Notes: generated by a model from the sequence alone, not told the origin. 64,000 nt of DNA from Flavobacterium petrolei (GCF_003314435.2 NZ_QNVY02000003.1:248001-312000), one strand, 5' to 3'; counted from the stretch's first letter, positions 37,903 to 45,280 are shown. Numbers and translations: made by a program.

Positions 37903-38977
37903 TTCGTAATAAATAAATGGCTAAAATTCCAAAAGCAATATTGGGCAACCAAACCGCTAACATTGGTGGAATACTCGATTTTTCGGCTAATACACCAAAG
38001 ATTTTATCAAAAAACACAAAGGCAAAAGCCAGTGCAATTCCAATGGCCAGATTCGTCCCCATTCCACCTCTACGCTTCATCGAAGAAACGGCTACGGCAA
38101 TAATAGTCAGAATAAATGCCGATACCGGAACGCTATATTTTTTATACAAAACCACTAAATACACGTTGATATTAGAGGAACCTCTTTCTCTTTCTTTTTC
38201 GATGAAAGCATTCAATTTTCCTAAGCTCAACGTTTCCGCAATATAAACTACAGGTGTTAAATCCTCTAAATCAAAAGTAAAAACAGCATTTTTTTCCGGC
38301 AGCTTTTCAATTTTATCATTCAGTTCACCTACCGTTCTTTTCGTGTAATCATACATCGTGTAGGTGCTGTCCTTTGGATTCCATTTGATTCTGCTGGCCG
38401 TTATTTTATGAACTAATTTCTCGTTTTTAAATTTCTCCAAGGAGAAATTAAAAGCAATTTTAGATTCCGTATTGAAACTGTTTACATAAATGAATTCATT
38501 GTCATTGATCTGGCGATACACATCCGTATTATCACCACGCATCGCTTCTTTTCCGCCTCCTTTCAAATACGTGTACCTGAAATTATTAAAACCTTCACTG
38601 GCCGCCGGAACGACAAAGAAACCCATTAACAATACAAAAACTGAAACGATGGAAGCACCTATAATATAGGGTCTTAAAAATCGTGTAAATGAAATCCCCG
38701 AACTTAAAATGGCAATAATCTCCGTATCATTCGCCAGTTTTGACGTGAACCAAATTACCGATAAAAACAAAAATATCGGAAAAAGGGAATTGGCAAAATA
38801 AACCGTAAAGTTGTAATAATAAAGAGCAATCTCTAAAAACGGAACTTTATTTTCCAGCATTTTATTGATCTTCTCAGATACATCAACAACGATTCCTATG
38901 GGGATAAACAACAACAGCATCACCGCAAATGTGGCTAAATATCTTTTTAGGATGTATTTGTCTATTATTGTAAGCAT
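37889..38977 (-). CDS. LptF/LptG-family lipopolysaccharide export permease
   Basis: A 362-residue YjgP/YjgQ-family permease. It has an N-terminal pair of membrane helices (near 10-30 and 50-75), a third helix near 100, a large periplasmic beta-jellyroll domain (about 125-260), and three C-terminal helices. The opening MLTIIDKYILKRYLATF is characteristic. With LptB and the partner permease it would move lipopolysaccharide from the inner membrane to the LptA bridge. LptF and LptG cannot be told apart by eye. It shares an operon with the EamA transporter gene, overlapping it by 14 bases. Confidence 0.87.
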   Translation of the reverse strand: MLTIIDKYILKRYLATFAVMLLLFIPIGIVVDVSEKINKMLENKVPFLEIALYYYNFTVYFANSLFPIFLFLSVIWFTSKLANDTEIIAILSSGISFTRFLRPYIIGASIVSVFVLLMGFFVVPAASEGFNNFRYTYLKGGGKEAMRGDNTDVYRQINDNEFIYVNSFNTESKIAFNFSLEKFKNEKLVHKITASRIKWNPKDSTYTMYDYTKRTVGELNDKIEKLPEKNAVFTFDLEDLTPVVYIAETLSLGKLNAFIEKERERGSSNINVYLVVLYKKYSVPVSAFILTIIAVAVSSMKRRGGMGTNLAIGIALAFAFVFFDKIFGVLAEKSSIPPMLAVWLPNIAFGILAIYLLRNAKR

Positions 38978-39053
38978 GTTTTTGTTTAAGGTTTAAAGTT
39001 TAAGGTTTAAAGTCAGCGCTGGAACGTTAAACTTTAAACCTTAAACATTTTTT

Positions 39054-40184
39054 TTACAAACGTTGGCTCATATTTTTCACCATCATTTCTTTCCAAGGTC
39101 TGAAATCGCCCGCTAAGATATGTTTTCTGGCTTCACGAACCAACCACATATAAAAACCAAGATTGTGTATCGTGGCAATTTGTTTTCCTAGGTATTCATT
39201 AGCAGCAAAAAGGTGGCGCAAATACGCTTTTGTGTATTCCGTATCCACGTAAGTGATTGCCATTTCGTCAATTGGAGAAAAATCAGCTTCCCACTTTTTA
39301 TTTTTGATATTTATGGTACCATTTGCAGTAAACAACATTCCGTTTCTGGCGTTACGCGTAGGCATCACACAGTCAAACATGTCAATTCCAAGGGCAATAT
39401 TTTCCAAAATATTGATCGGAGTTCCCACGCCCATCAAGTAACGCGGTTTGTCTTCCGGTAAAATTTCGCAAACCACTTCGGTCATCGCGTACATTTCCTC
39501 CGCAGGTTCCCCTACTGAAAGTCCACCAATGGCATTTCCTACTTGATTTGAATTCGCAATATATTCCGCTGATTGCTGACGTAAATCTTTATAGCAACTT
39601 CCCTGAACAATTGGGAAAAAAGCTTGATCGTAACCGTATTTTACAGGCTGCGTGTCTAAATGATTGATACAACGGTCTAACCAGCGATGCGTCATTTTCA
39701 TCGAACGTTTCGCGTAATTGTAATCACAAGGATACGGCGTACACTCATCAAAAGCCATGATAATATCGGCACCAATGGTACGTTGAATTTCCATCACATT
39801 CTCTGGTGTAAAAAAGTGGTACGAACCGTCAATATGCGATTTGAACTTCACTCCTTCTTCCTTAATTTTTCTGTTGGCCGAGAGTGAATACACTTGGTAG
39901 CCACCAGAATCCGTCAAAATATTACGGTCCCAATTCATGAATTTATGCAAACCACCAGCTTTCTCCAGGATTTCCGTTTGTGGTCGCAAATATAAGTGGT
40001 AGGTATTTCCCAGGATAATATCCGGGTTAATGTCTTCTTTCAGTTCCCGTTGATGCACTCCTTTTACCGAAGCTACGGTACCCACAGGCATAAAAATTGG
40101 AGTTTCAATCACCCCGTGATCAGTAGTAATACTTCCCGCTCTGGCTTTCGACTGCGGATCTTTTTTTAATAAATCAAACTTCAT
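39054..40184 (-). CDS. tgt: Queuine tRNA-ribosyltransferase
   Basis: Exchanges guanine 34 of GUN-anticodon tRNAs for preQ1. The start at 40184 (MKFDLLKKD) gives 376 residues; 40 further upstream codons are open, but they would contain the promoter. Family motifs are clear: LTDSGGYQVYSL near 90-101 with the catalytic Asp, GGLSVGEP near 224, and FDCVMPTRNARNG near 270-282. However, the C-terminal CxCxxC zinc motif is replaced: the stretch SPIDEMAITYVDTEYTKAYL has no cysteine, while the histidine of IHNLGFY is kept. Related Bacteroidetes enzymes may share this. A near-perfect promoter lies 32 bases upstream. Confidence 0.93.
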   Translation of the reverse strand: MKFDLLKKDPQSKARAGSITTDHGVIETPIFMPVGTVASVKGVHQRELKEDINPDIILGNTYHLYLRPQTEILEKAGGLHKFMNWDRNILTDSGGYQVYSLSANRKIKEEGVKFKSHIDGSYHFFTPENVMEIQRTIGADIIMAFDECTPYPCDYNYAKRSMKMTHRWLDRCINHLDTQPVKYGYDQAFFPIVQGSCYKDLRQQSAEYIANSNQVGNAIGGLSVGEPAEEMYAMTEVVCEILPEDKPRYLMGVGTPINILENIALGIDMFDCVMPTRNARNGMLFTANGTINIKNKKWEADFSPIDEMAITYVDTEYTKAYLRHLFAANEYLGKQIATIHNLGFYMWLVREARKHILAGDFRPWKEMMVKNMSQRL

Positions 40185-40215
40185 AGTAACGTATTTCACC
40201 CGATTGTTCGGCTGG

Positions 40216-40247
40216 CAAAGATAGGTTAATTTGAAATCTACATCAAA
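40216..40247 (-). promoter_or_regulatory. Promoter of tgt: TTTG-N20-TATCTTTG
   Basis: On the minus strand TTTG (40244-40247) precedes TATCTTTG (40216-40223) by 20 bases. The -7 box ends 31 bases before the chosen ATG and lies inside the longer possible reading frame, which argues against the longer start. Confidence 0.7.
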
Positions 40248-40385
40248 AAAATGTTTTCCATCATATAAAGTATAAAAGTGTCCCAAAAGGTATAGGGATA
40301 ACAACTAAAATACACCTGCTTTTTAAGAGAAAAATGAGGCAATTATAGTATTCAAAAATACGTGTCGCATTTAGTACTTGGTTTT

Positions 40386-40567
40386 GGGCGTGCCCTAAAA
40401 AGGTCGGGCTATCCGTTACAAACAAAGTTCACTGAACTCCGCTAAAAATTAAAAACATTGTGAAGTAATCTTTTATTCCGCTGCGCTTCATAAAAGGATT
40501 TCCACTGCAAACGAAGTTCACTGAACTCCTATGAAAAATATCAAAAAAGTGAAGTAATCCCTCACGC
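40386..40567. repeat. Dispersed palindromic repeat element, copy 2
   Basis: Shares the blocks GGTCGGGCTATCCGTTACAA (40402-40421) and AAAGGATTTCCACT (about 40493-40506) with the element at 20032-20145. The starting block GGGCGTGCCC is also present. Inside are two copies of the palindrome AGTTCACTGAACT (40426-40438 and 40515-40527), absent from copy 1. No coding capacity. Confidence 0.72.
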
Positions 40568-40638
40568 GAAATTTGGTTTAACAACAACTAAAATCTTCTC
40601 ATTAATATTCAAAAAGCCTCTAACTAATTAAAAAAACT

Positions 40639-40672
40639 TTTGATAATTTGTAAGAAAATTTTAATATATTTG
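40639..40672 (+). promoter_or_regulatory. Promoter leading into the cassette-like array: TTTG-N22-TATATTTG
   Basis: TTTG (40639-40642), 22 bases, then TATATTTG (40665-40672), an exact Bacteroidetes promoter reading into the array. It is placed as the Pc promoter of an integron would be: upstream of the first insertion boundary and pointing at all cargo genes. Confidence 0.6.
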
Positions 40673-40684
40673 AAAATAAATAAA

Positions 40685-40744
40685 GCGAAACAAACCTTCA
40701 CAAATCTACCCATATTAGGGTGTATACAGGAAGGTTTGTTTCGC
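40685..40744 (+). repeat. 15-bp inverted repeat (hairpin) at the head of the array
   Basis: GCGAAACAAACCTTC (40685-40699) and GAAGGTTTGTTTCGC (40730-40744) are perfect reverse complements with a 30-base loop that holds a second small stem ACCC/GGGT. Ten bases later the first core sequence GTTATGGC begins. It is followed by genes rather than a T tract, so it does not look like a terminator; an attI-like recombination site is one possibility. Confidence 0.75.
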
Positions 40745-40794
40745 CTATATACAAGTTATGGCTCAGTTTAAAGAACCGAAAAACAGAAAGTAAT

Positions 40795-41226
40795 ATGATA
40801 GACAATTTCACTAAAAAGAACTTAACAGAATTAAGTGAATTTCAAAGAATAAGAAATAATGTTTATGTTGAATGGTTAAAAAATATATTAACTATTGCCA
40901 CAGCTATTTTAGCTGTTTTAATCTCATTAAAATCTGAAAAGTCAAATACTTTTACTGAAAGTTTCTTTTATTTATCTACCATATTCTTATCTGGTATTGG
41001 AATCCTTTTCGGTGTAATTGTTTTATATTCTTACGTAGAACTTGAAAATCTTTCTGTAAAAAAGAAGAGGGAACAAGTATTACTACTGTTGGACAAAAAA
41101 GAAATCGATAGCGTTGAAACAGTAGAATTACCGAAGTTCTATAAGGTCTTTGAATATATTTGTAATATTTCATTATTTTTATCTTTGATTTCATTATTGA
41201 TTTATGGATTTATAAATGAGATTTAG
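40795..41226 (+). CDS. Small membrane protein, cargo of cassette-like module 1
   Basis: A 143-residue protein with three predicted membrane helices (near residues 25-45, 50-75 and 115-138) and a charged loop between the second and third. I recognise no family. The ATG at 40795 is preferred; an in-frame GTG at 40720 would start inside the upstream hairpin. The gene is bounded by GTTATGGCT and AGCCATAAC, so it forms the whole cargo of the first module. Function unknown; small membrane proteins of unknown function are common integron cargo. Confidence 0.65.
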   Translation: MIDNFTKKNLTELSEFQRIRNNVYVEWLKNILTIATAILAVLISLKSEKSNTFTESFFYLSTIFLSGIGILFGVIVLYSYVELENLSVKKKREQVLLLLDKKEIDSVETVELPKFYKVFEYICNISLFLSLISLLIYGFINEI

Positions 41227-41242
41227 TTAAAAGAAAACCGAA

Positions 41243-41369
41243 GCCATAACAGCTGTCTGCGGCTGCTGTGGGATTTGGTGGAATTACCGTTTCGCATCAA
41301 CTTTCTGCAAAGCCGAAAATTGAAAGGTTACGAATTCCCAGCCATCTCAAAGTGGCGAAGCGTTGGGGG
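41243..41369 (+). repeat. attC-like folded repeat, copy 1
   Basis: Lies between modules 1 and 2. The block 41271-41369 is repeated at 41907-42010 with most positions identical, including GTGGAATTA, CGTTTCGCATCAA, GTTACGAATT and CAAAGTGGCGAAGCG. The stem TGGGA (41269-41273) / TCCCA (41336-41340) matches TGGAA/TTCCA in copy 2, a compensatory change. An inner imperfect hairpin is CAACTTTC/GAAAATTG. Confidence 0.7.
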
Positions 41370-41412
41370 TAATGTTGCCCAAAAAACGAAAAAGTAATAA
41401 ACAACAATAGAA

Positions 41413-41871
41413 TTGAAAAACATAAATTTTGACTTTTTAAAACCAACAATTATATTCTCTATTATTGGAATTTTTATTCCTGGCTTTACTGCAATGGGAT
41501 TAATCGGAACGCAAATGATATTAAATTCATTTGGAATAGAATGCACAGTAGTGTGGAAAATAATTTGGACTTCAACAATAATACTTGGAATTGTTTCACC
41601 TGTTATTTTTGTAAAATATATTAGAAATATTACGGACGAAAAATTAAAGACTTTGAAAACGAAATTGACAATATTTAATTTAGTCGAATATGTTTGTATT
41701 CAGTCAAGTATTGGGAGTTTATTTTCGAATAGTAACACATTATGTTATGGAAGTGGAGGACAAAACGGCCTAGAATTAGTATTTACTGCTTGGTTAGCAT
41801 TGCCAATATTAATTGTAATGAGTATTGTTTTTAACCGAATAATTAGCCGAAATGAAAACACAGCAGATTAA
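41413..41871 (+). CDS. Membrane protein, cargo of cassette-like module 2
   Basis: A 152-residue protein with about four membrane helices (near residues 10-35, 45-70, 85-105 and 125-145). No family recognised. The start is uncertain: TTG at 41413 is the first usable codon after an in-frame stop, and the first ATG is at residue 28 (41494), which would remove the first helix. The gene is enclosed by the two copies of the folded repeat and is the only ORF of its module. Codon use is AT-rich, like its neighbours. Confidence 0.6.
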   Translation: MKNINFDFLKPTIIFSIIGIFIPGFTAMGLIGTQMILNSFGIECTVVWKIIWTSTIILGIVSPVIFVKYIRNITDEKLKTLKTKLTIFNLVEYVCIQSSIGSLFSNSNTLCYGSGGQNGLELVFTAWLALPILIVMSIVFNRIISRNENTAD

Positions 41872-41878
41872 TAAACAC

Positions 41879-42010
41879 TACCGCCAACTGCCATTTTGAG
41901 CTAACTGGAATTTAGTGGAATTATCGTTTCGCATCAAGTTTTCGTTAAGCCGAAAACTCAAAAGTTACGAATTTCCAGCCCTTTCAAAGTGGCGAAGCGA
42001 ACGTTGGAGG
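41879..42010 (+). repeat. attC-like folded repeat, copy 2
   Basis: Second copy of the repeat, between modules 2 and 3. From the outside in, it pairs GCCAAC with GTTGGAGGC, then GCCA-TTTTGAG with CAAAGTGGC, then TGGAA with TTCCA, and ends in a perfect hairpin AGTTTTCG / CGAAAACT (41937-41958). Long imperfect palindromes of about 60-140 bases are the form of attC sites. Confidence 0.7.
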
Positions 42011-42076
42011 CAATTTTAACACTCTGCGGTTGTAACAAACTATTTTTTTTAAAGACTTGTTAAAGAAAAAGACAGT

Positions 42077-43216
42077 ATGGAAACGAACCGAAGACTTTGG
42101 CTGAAAAAAATTGGAATTGGAGTAGCTGGTATTGGACTTTCAAACTTCAATTCATTTGCTTCTCCGCTAGTATCAGAAAATTTAATTAATAGTTTTGAAA
42201 ATGATGCTAACTTAATTTTTTTACGCTCAAATGAAAACCCCTATGGTCCATCTCCGTTAGCAAGGAAAGCATTTGTAGACAATGCGAATATAAGTAACCG
42301 ATACAATTGGGATGTTGCGACACAACTGATTGCTGATCTTGCAAAAAAAAATAGTGTTCAAGACGACAACATATTGTTGGGAGCTGGTTCAACTGAAATT
42401 TTAGATTTGGTTGCGAAATTTGTATCACTAGACAAAGGACACGAACCGAAGGTGACTGGCAACGCAAATTATGTAATCGCAGACCCAAGCTATGATTATT
42501 GGACAGTTACATTAGATAATTTAGGTTTAACGAAAAATAAAATACCGCTTACAACCGACAAGAAAATTAATTTGCAAGCTATGTTGGCAGCTGTAAACCA
42601 AGATACAAAACTTGTTTATATCTGTAATCCAAACAACCCAACAGGAACAATTTGTGAAAGAGAAGCATTGGTAGAATTTGTAACCACGATTTCACAAAAT
42701 ACAATTGTATTAATTGATGAGGCATATTTGGACTTTACTAAACAGCAATCCCTTAGTAATCTCGTAAATGACCGCAAAAATATTATTATCGCCAAAACAT
42801 TTTCCAAAATGTATGGTTTGGCTGGAGCACGGATTGGGTATGCAATTGCGAACAAAACAATAATTGATAATTTGGCAAATTTGCAATCTAATACAAATAA
42901 TAGTGTTAGTGTATTATCAAAACTTGCTGCTATAGCTTCGTTGAAAGATGACAAATTTGTTTCAAATTGCTACTTGCTAAATGAAAATGTAAGACAATAT
43001 ACTATTGACGAACTCAAAAAATTAAATTGTGAGTGCATTTCTTCTAATACAAATTTCATCTATTTTTCACTTGCAAAATACAACAAGGATTATTTCAAGC
43101 AATTAGAAAACAATAATATTGAAGGCGGAAGAATATATGAAGAGCAAGGTAAATGGACTAGGATTACAGTGGGTAAAATGGACGAAATGAAAAAATTTAT
43201 TAAAGCAATACAATAA
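42077..43216 (+). CDS. HisC-like PLP aminotransferase with Tat-type signal, cargo of module 3
   Basis: A 379-residue class-I/II aminotransferase resembling histidinol-phosphate aminotransferase. Residues 1-30 form a twin-arginine-like signal (NRRLWLKK followed by a Gly/Ile-rich hydrophobic stretch and FASP), so the enzyme may be exported folded with its cofactor. The catalytic part has NENPYGPSP near 52, YICNPNNPTGT near 182, the PLP region IDEAYLDF near 215 and SKMYGLAGARIGY with the lysine near 243. The product of a real HisC would be histidinol phosphate, but export makes a different substrate likely. The gene is flanked by GTTGGAGGCA and TGCCTCCAAC, so it is bounded as one module. Confidence 0.82.
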   Translation: METNRRLWLKKIGIGVAGIGLSNFNSFASPLVSENLINSFENDANLIFLRSNENPYGPSPLARKAFVDNANISNRYNWDVATQLIADLAKKNSVQDDNILLGAGSTEILDLVAKFVSLDKGHEPKVTGNANYVIADPSYDYWTVTLDNLGLTKNKIPLTTDKKINLQAMLAAVNQDTKLVYICNPNNPTGTICEREALVEFVTTISQNTIVLIDEAYLDFTKQQSLSNLVNDRKNIIIAKTFSKMYGLAGARIGYAIANKTIIDNLANLQSNTNNSVSVLSKLAAIASLKDDKFVSNCYLLNENVRQYTIDELKKLNCECISSNTNFIYFSLAKYNKDYFKQLENNNIEGGRIYEEQGKWTRITVGKMDEMKKFIKAIQ

Positions 43217-43584
43217 AAAACTGCCTCCAACTGCACTGATATACCAAAATCGTTAGCGCAGTTTTGCAAGGTTCCCACAGCAGTATGCAAATAACAAAAA
43301 CAACAAAAAACCGCTACAAAGTATAAAGCTACAACAACCAGAGATGCTTATTTATTAGAATAACTACAGTGGGCTATCTACCTGTTTGTAATACTATTTG
43401 CGACTTATTTTATTTCATAAACAAACAATTCGTTTTTTATTAAAGAATTTTAATTGTAGTTTAAATCATATATATTTACTGACTGATTAGCTAAATAGAG
43501 TTCGTTTAAAGGTTTTTAGACGAACTGACTTCTAGCTGCTATTAAAGAACCGACCACAAACAAAAGAAATTTCACAGAAAAAAT
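43217..43584. other. Intergenic region after module 3
   Basis: Contains the inverse core TGCCTCCAAC (43222-43231), a short stem AACTGC/GCAGTT and a possible new core GTTAGCGCA (43252-43260), whose reverse complement is not found downstream. A further hairpin AGTTCGT/ACGAACT lies near 43500-43527. The sequence looks like decayed or deleted cassette material; no ORF seen. Confidence 0.4.
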
Positions 43585-44301
43585 ATGAATTGTAAAACTT
43601 ACAACAAAGAATTAACCTCAAAGTATTGTCCAGACTGTGGACAACCATCCGAACTGAAAAGAATTGACGGACATTACATAATACACGAAATTGAGCACGT
43701 TTTACATTTTGAACGTGGAATCTTATATACAATCAGAGAACTGATACTAAATCCAGGACAAAACATTAGAAATTATTTTACGCATAATAGAACTCGACTT
43801 GTGAAGCCAATTATTTTTATAATTGTAACCTCTTTGATTTATACACTTTTAAACCACTTTTTCCACATTGAAGACGAATACGTAAAATATCACGAAGCTA
43901 AAAAGTCTACTACAGGCTCAATCGTAAAATGGATGCAAGACCATTATGGCTATGCAAACATTATGATGGGGGTCTTCATTGCTTTATGGGTAAAACTATT
44001 TTTTAAAAAGTACAACTATAACTTTTACGAAATTTTGATAATGCTTTGCTTTGTTATGGGAATGGGAATGTTGATTTTTTCCGTTTTTGTACTCATAGAA
44101 GGTCTGACACATTTTCACGTTATGACAATTGCGGGTGTAATAGGTATTGCATATTGTACTTGGGCAATCGGACATTTTTTTGACAAGAAAAAAGCAGGTA
44201 ATTATGTAAAAGCACTCACAGCTTATATTTTAGGAATGATTACGTTTTGGGTTTTGCCAGTTATTTTTGGAACATTGATAGATATATTAAGCAAACATTA
44301 G
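43585..44301 (+). CDS. DUF3667 membrane protein
   Basis: A 238-residue DUF3667 protein, shorter than the paralog at 17935. The N-terminal ribbon has Cys3, Cys15 and Cys18 but tyrosine at position 6, where the fourth cysteine would be (MNCKTYNKELTSKYCPDCG), so zinc binding is probably weakened or uses another ligand. Then come the family segment HEIEHVLHFERGILYTIREL and NRTRLVKPIIFI, and about five membrane helices (near 75-95, 125-142, 147-175, 178-195 and 207-230). A 63-residue membrane-protein gene starts 5 bases after its stop. Function unknown. Confidence 0.8.
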   Translation: MNCKTYNKELTSKYCPDCGQPSELKRIDGHYIIHEIEHVLHFERGILYTIRELILNPGQNIRNYFTHNRTRLVKPIIFIIVTSLIYTLLNHFFHIEDEYVKYHEAKKSTTGSIVKWMQDHYGYANIMMGVFIALWVKLFFKKYNYNFYEILIMLCFVMGMGMLIFSVFVLIEGLTHFHVMTIAGVIGIAYCTWAIGHFFDKKKAGNYVKALTAYILGMITFWVLPVIFGTLIDILSKH

Positions 44302-44306
44302 AAACT

Positions 44307-44498
44307 ATGAACAATAAAAAAGGAATACCATTTCCCCTATTAATTATCGCAATCGTATTGGGTTGGACAATTGTTAAACAATTTGATTTTGAAAACTTGA
44401 AATTTGAAAAACCTGCAATGGCAGTAATTTACATTTTGACCTTTGTAATGACCGTTTACATGATTTTTAAGAATAATAATCAAGATGTAGAAAAATAG
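44307..44498 (+). CDS. Small two-helix membrane protein
   Basis: A 63-residue protein with two hydrophobic helices (near residues 7-20 and 35-54). The ATG at 44307 follows the stop of the DUF3667 gene by 5 bases, which indicates coupled translation and a partner role. A longer frame from 44247 would overlap the previous gene. No family recognised. Confidence 0.6.
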   Translation: MNNKKGIPFPLLIIAIVLGWTIVKQFDFENLKFEKPAMAVIYILTFVMTVYMIFKNNNQDVEK

Positions 44499-44502
44499 CA
44501 TC

Positions 44503-44557
44503 TGCCAACAGCTAGAGTTTCGTTGCGTGCCAAGCATGAGCAATGAAACTCCGGTTG
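44503..44557 (+). repeat. Compact attC-like site
   Basis: TGCCAAC (44503-44509), 5 bases, a 12-bp stem GAGTTTCGTTGC / GCAATGAAACTC (44515-44551, one mismatch) with a 13-base loop, 2 bases, then GTTG (44554). Its 55-base size and R-spacer-L-loop-L-spacer-R order resemble a classical short attC site. It lies just after the stop of the small membrane protein gene. Confidence 0.5.
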
Positions 44558-44618
44558 AAAAGCTTGTCCATTTTTTTGCGAGAACCAGTCACTGGCAGGA
44601 ACTATGGAGTTATCGTAA

Positions 44619-44796
44619 AGTTTTGAAAGTCAATTTAAAACGAATCCGCCAGCATGGGAATTTTTTTATACACAAGCACCGTCCTACAAAAAAGTAATGA
44701 CCCATTGGATTATGACGGCAAAACAGGAAAAAACCAGAATAGTAAGGCTTGAAATAACGAAACAAATTAGTGAGCAACAAAAACGAATGCTATAAA
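44619..44796 (+). pseudogene. C-terminal fragment of a YdeI/OmpD-associated family protein
   Basis: Translation from 44619 gives FKTNPPAWEFF, then APSYKKVMTHWIMTAKQEKTR, close to the conserved end of the YdeI/OmdA family. It has no start codon, since a stop lies directly upstream (44616-44618). An extra A in a homopolymer near 44760 shifts the frame before the natural end (ISEQQKRML). So it is a truncated and frameshifted remnant just downstream of the compact attC-like site. Confidence 0.7.
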
Positions 44797-44827
44797 AAGT
44801 AAAACCCTAGATAATTTCACCACCAAA

Positions 44828-45232
44828 ATGTTTCAATTCAATCGCAATTATTTTATACTTACAATTTTACTTTTTCTGACAGAAGTTGCCCTTGCCATGT
44901 ACGTTCATGATGACTTTATAAGACCTTATTCCGGAGATTTTTTAGTGGTTATTTTACTCTATTGTTTTGTGAAATCCTTTGTAAAAGTTTCGGTTTTGGT
45001 AGCTGCAAGTCTTGTGTTGGTTTTTTCATTCGCTATCGAAATCGCGCAGTATTTCAATATGGTGGAAAAACTAGGATTTCAACATTCTAAGATTACAAGA
45101 ATTGTGCTCGGGAATTCATTTGCCTGGATGGATTTGCTTGCCTATGTTCTTGGAATTTTGACCGTAATTAGAATTGAAACACTCCGTTTAAAACGAAAGA
45201 ATAAAATCCATAAGCAGATGAACTTTCGCTAA
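44828..45232 (+). CDS. DUF2809 membrane protein
   Basis: A 134-residue inner-membrane protein with four helices. The order (FNRNYFILTILLFLTEVALA, DFLVVILLYCFVKSF, ASLVLVFSFAIEIAQYF, SFAWMDLLAYVLGI) matches the DUF2809 pattern, including the Glu-Ile-Ala-Gln in helix three and WMDLLAY in helix four. The function of this family is unknown to me. It is a single gene lying just past the cassette-like region. Confidence 0.8.
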   Translation: MFQFNRNYFILTILLFLTEVALAMYVHDDFIRPYSGDFLVVILLYCFVKSFVKVSVLVAASLVLVFSFAIEIAQYFNMVEKLGFQHSKITRIVLGNSFAWMDLLAYVLGILTVIRIETLRLKRKNKIHKQMNFR

Positions 45233-45272
45233 AATACGGTATTTCATAAAGCAAATTCTTGTGAAAAAATCT

Positions 45273-45280
45273 TATGTTTG
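45273..45280 (+). promoter_or_regulatory. Probable -7 box (TATGTTTG) of the DoxX gene
   Basis: An exact TAnnTTTG match 30 bases before the ATG at 45311. It supports that start over an in-frame TTG at 45278 that lies within the box. Confidence 0.45.

Larger units (their letters stand above)
40755..44557 (+). mobile_element. Integron-like gene-cassette array without integrase (proposed)
   Basis: Three modules each begin with a GTT core and end with its reverse complement: GTTATGGCT (40755) with AGCCATAAC (41242-41250); GTTGGGGGTA (41362) with TACCGCCAAC (41879-41888), 9 of 10; GTTGGAGGCA (42003) with TGCCTCCAAC (43222-43231), 10 of 10. Modules are separated by folded repeats. In integrons a cassette starts with TTRRRY and carries its own inverse core at the 3' end, which is the relation seen here. 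The cores do not fit RYYYAAC/GTTRRRY fully and no integrase gene is in the window, so it could be a CALIN-like array or another system. A fourth stretch ends at a compact site (44503-44557) but has no matching 5' core. Confidence 0.5.

Noticed and set aside
40185..40304. Longer start for tgt
   Set aside because: The extra 40 codons contain the promoter TTTG-N20-TATCTTTG and have no family similarity.
40386..40567. Reading the palindromic repeat as an insertion sequence
   Set aside because: No transposase and no terminal repeats with a target duplication; it is better called a dispersed structured repeat.
40685..40744. Hairpin as a rho-independent terminator
   Set aside because: No T run follows and a gene array starts right after it on the same strand.
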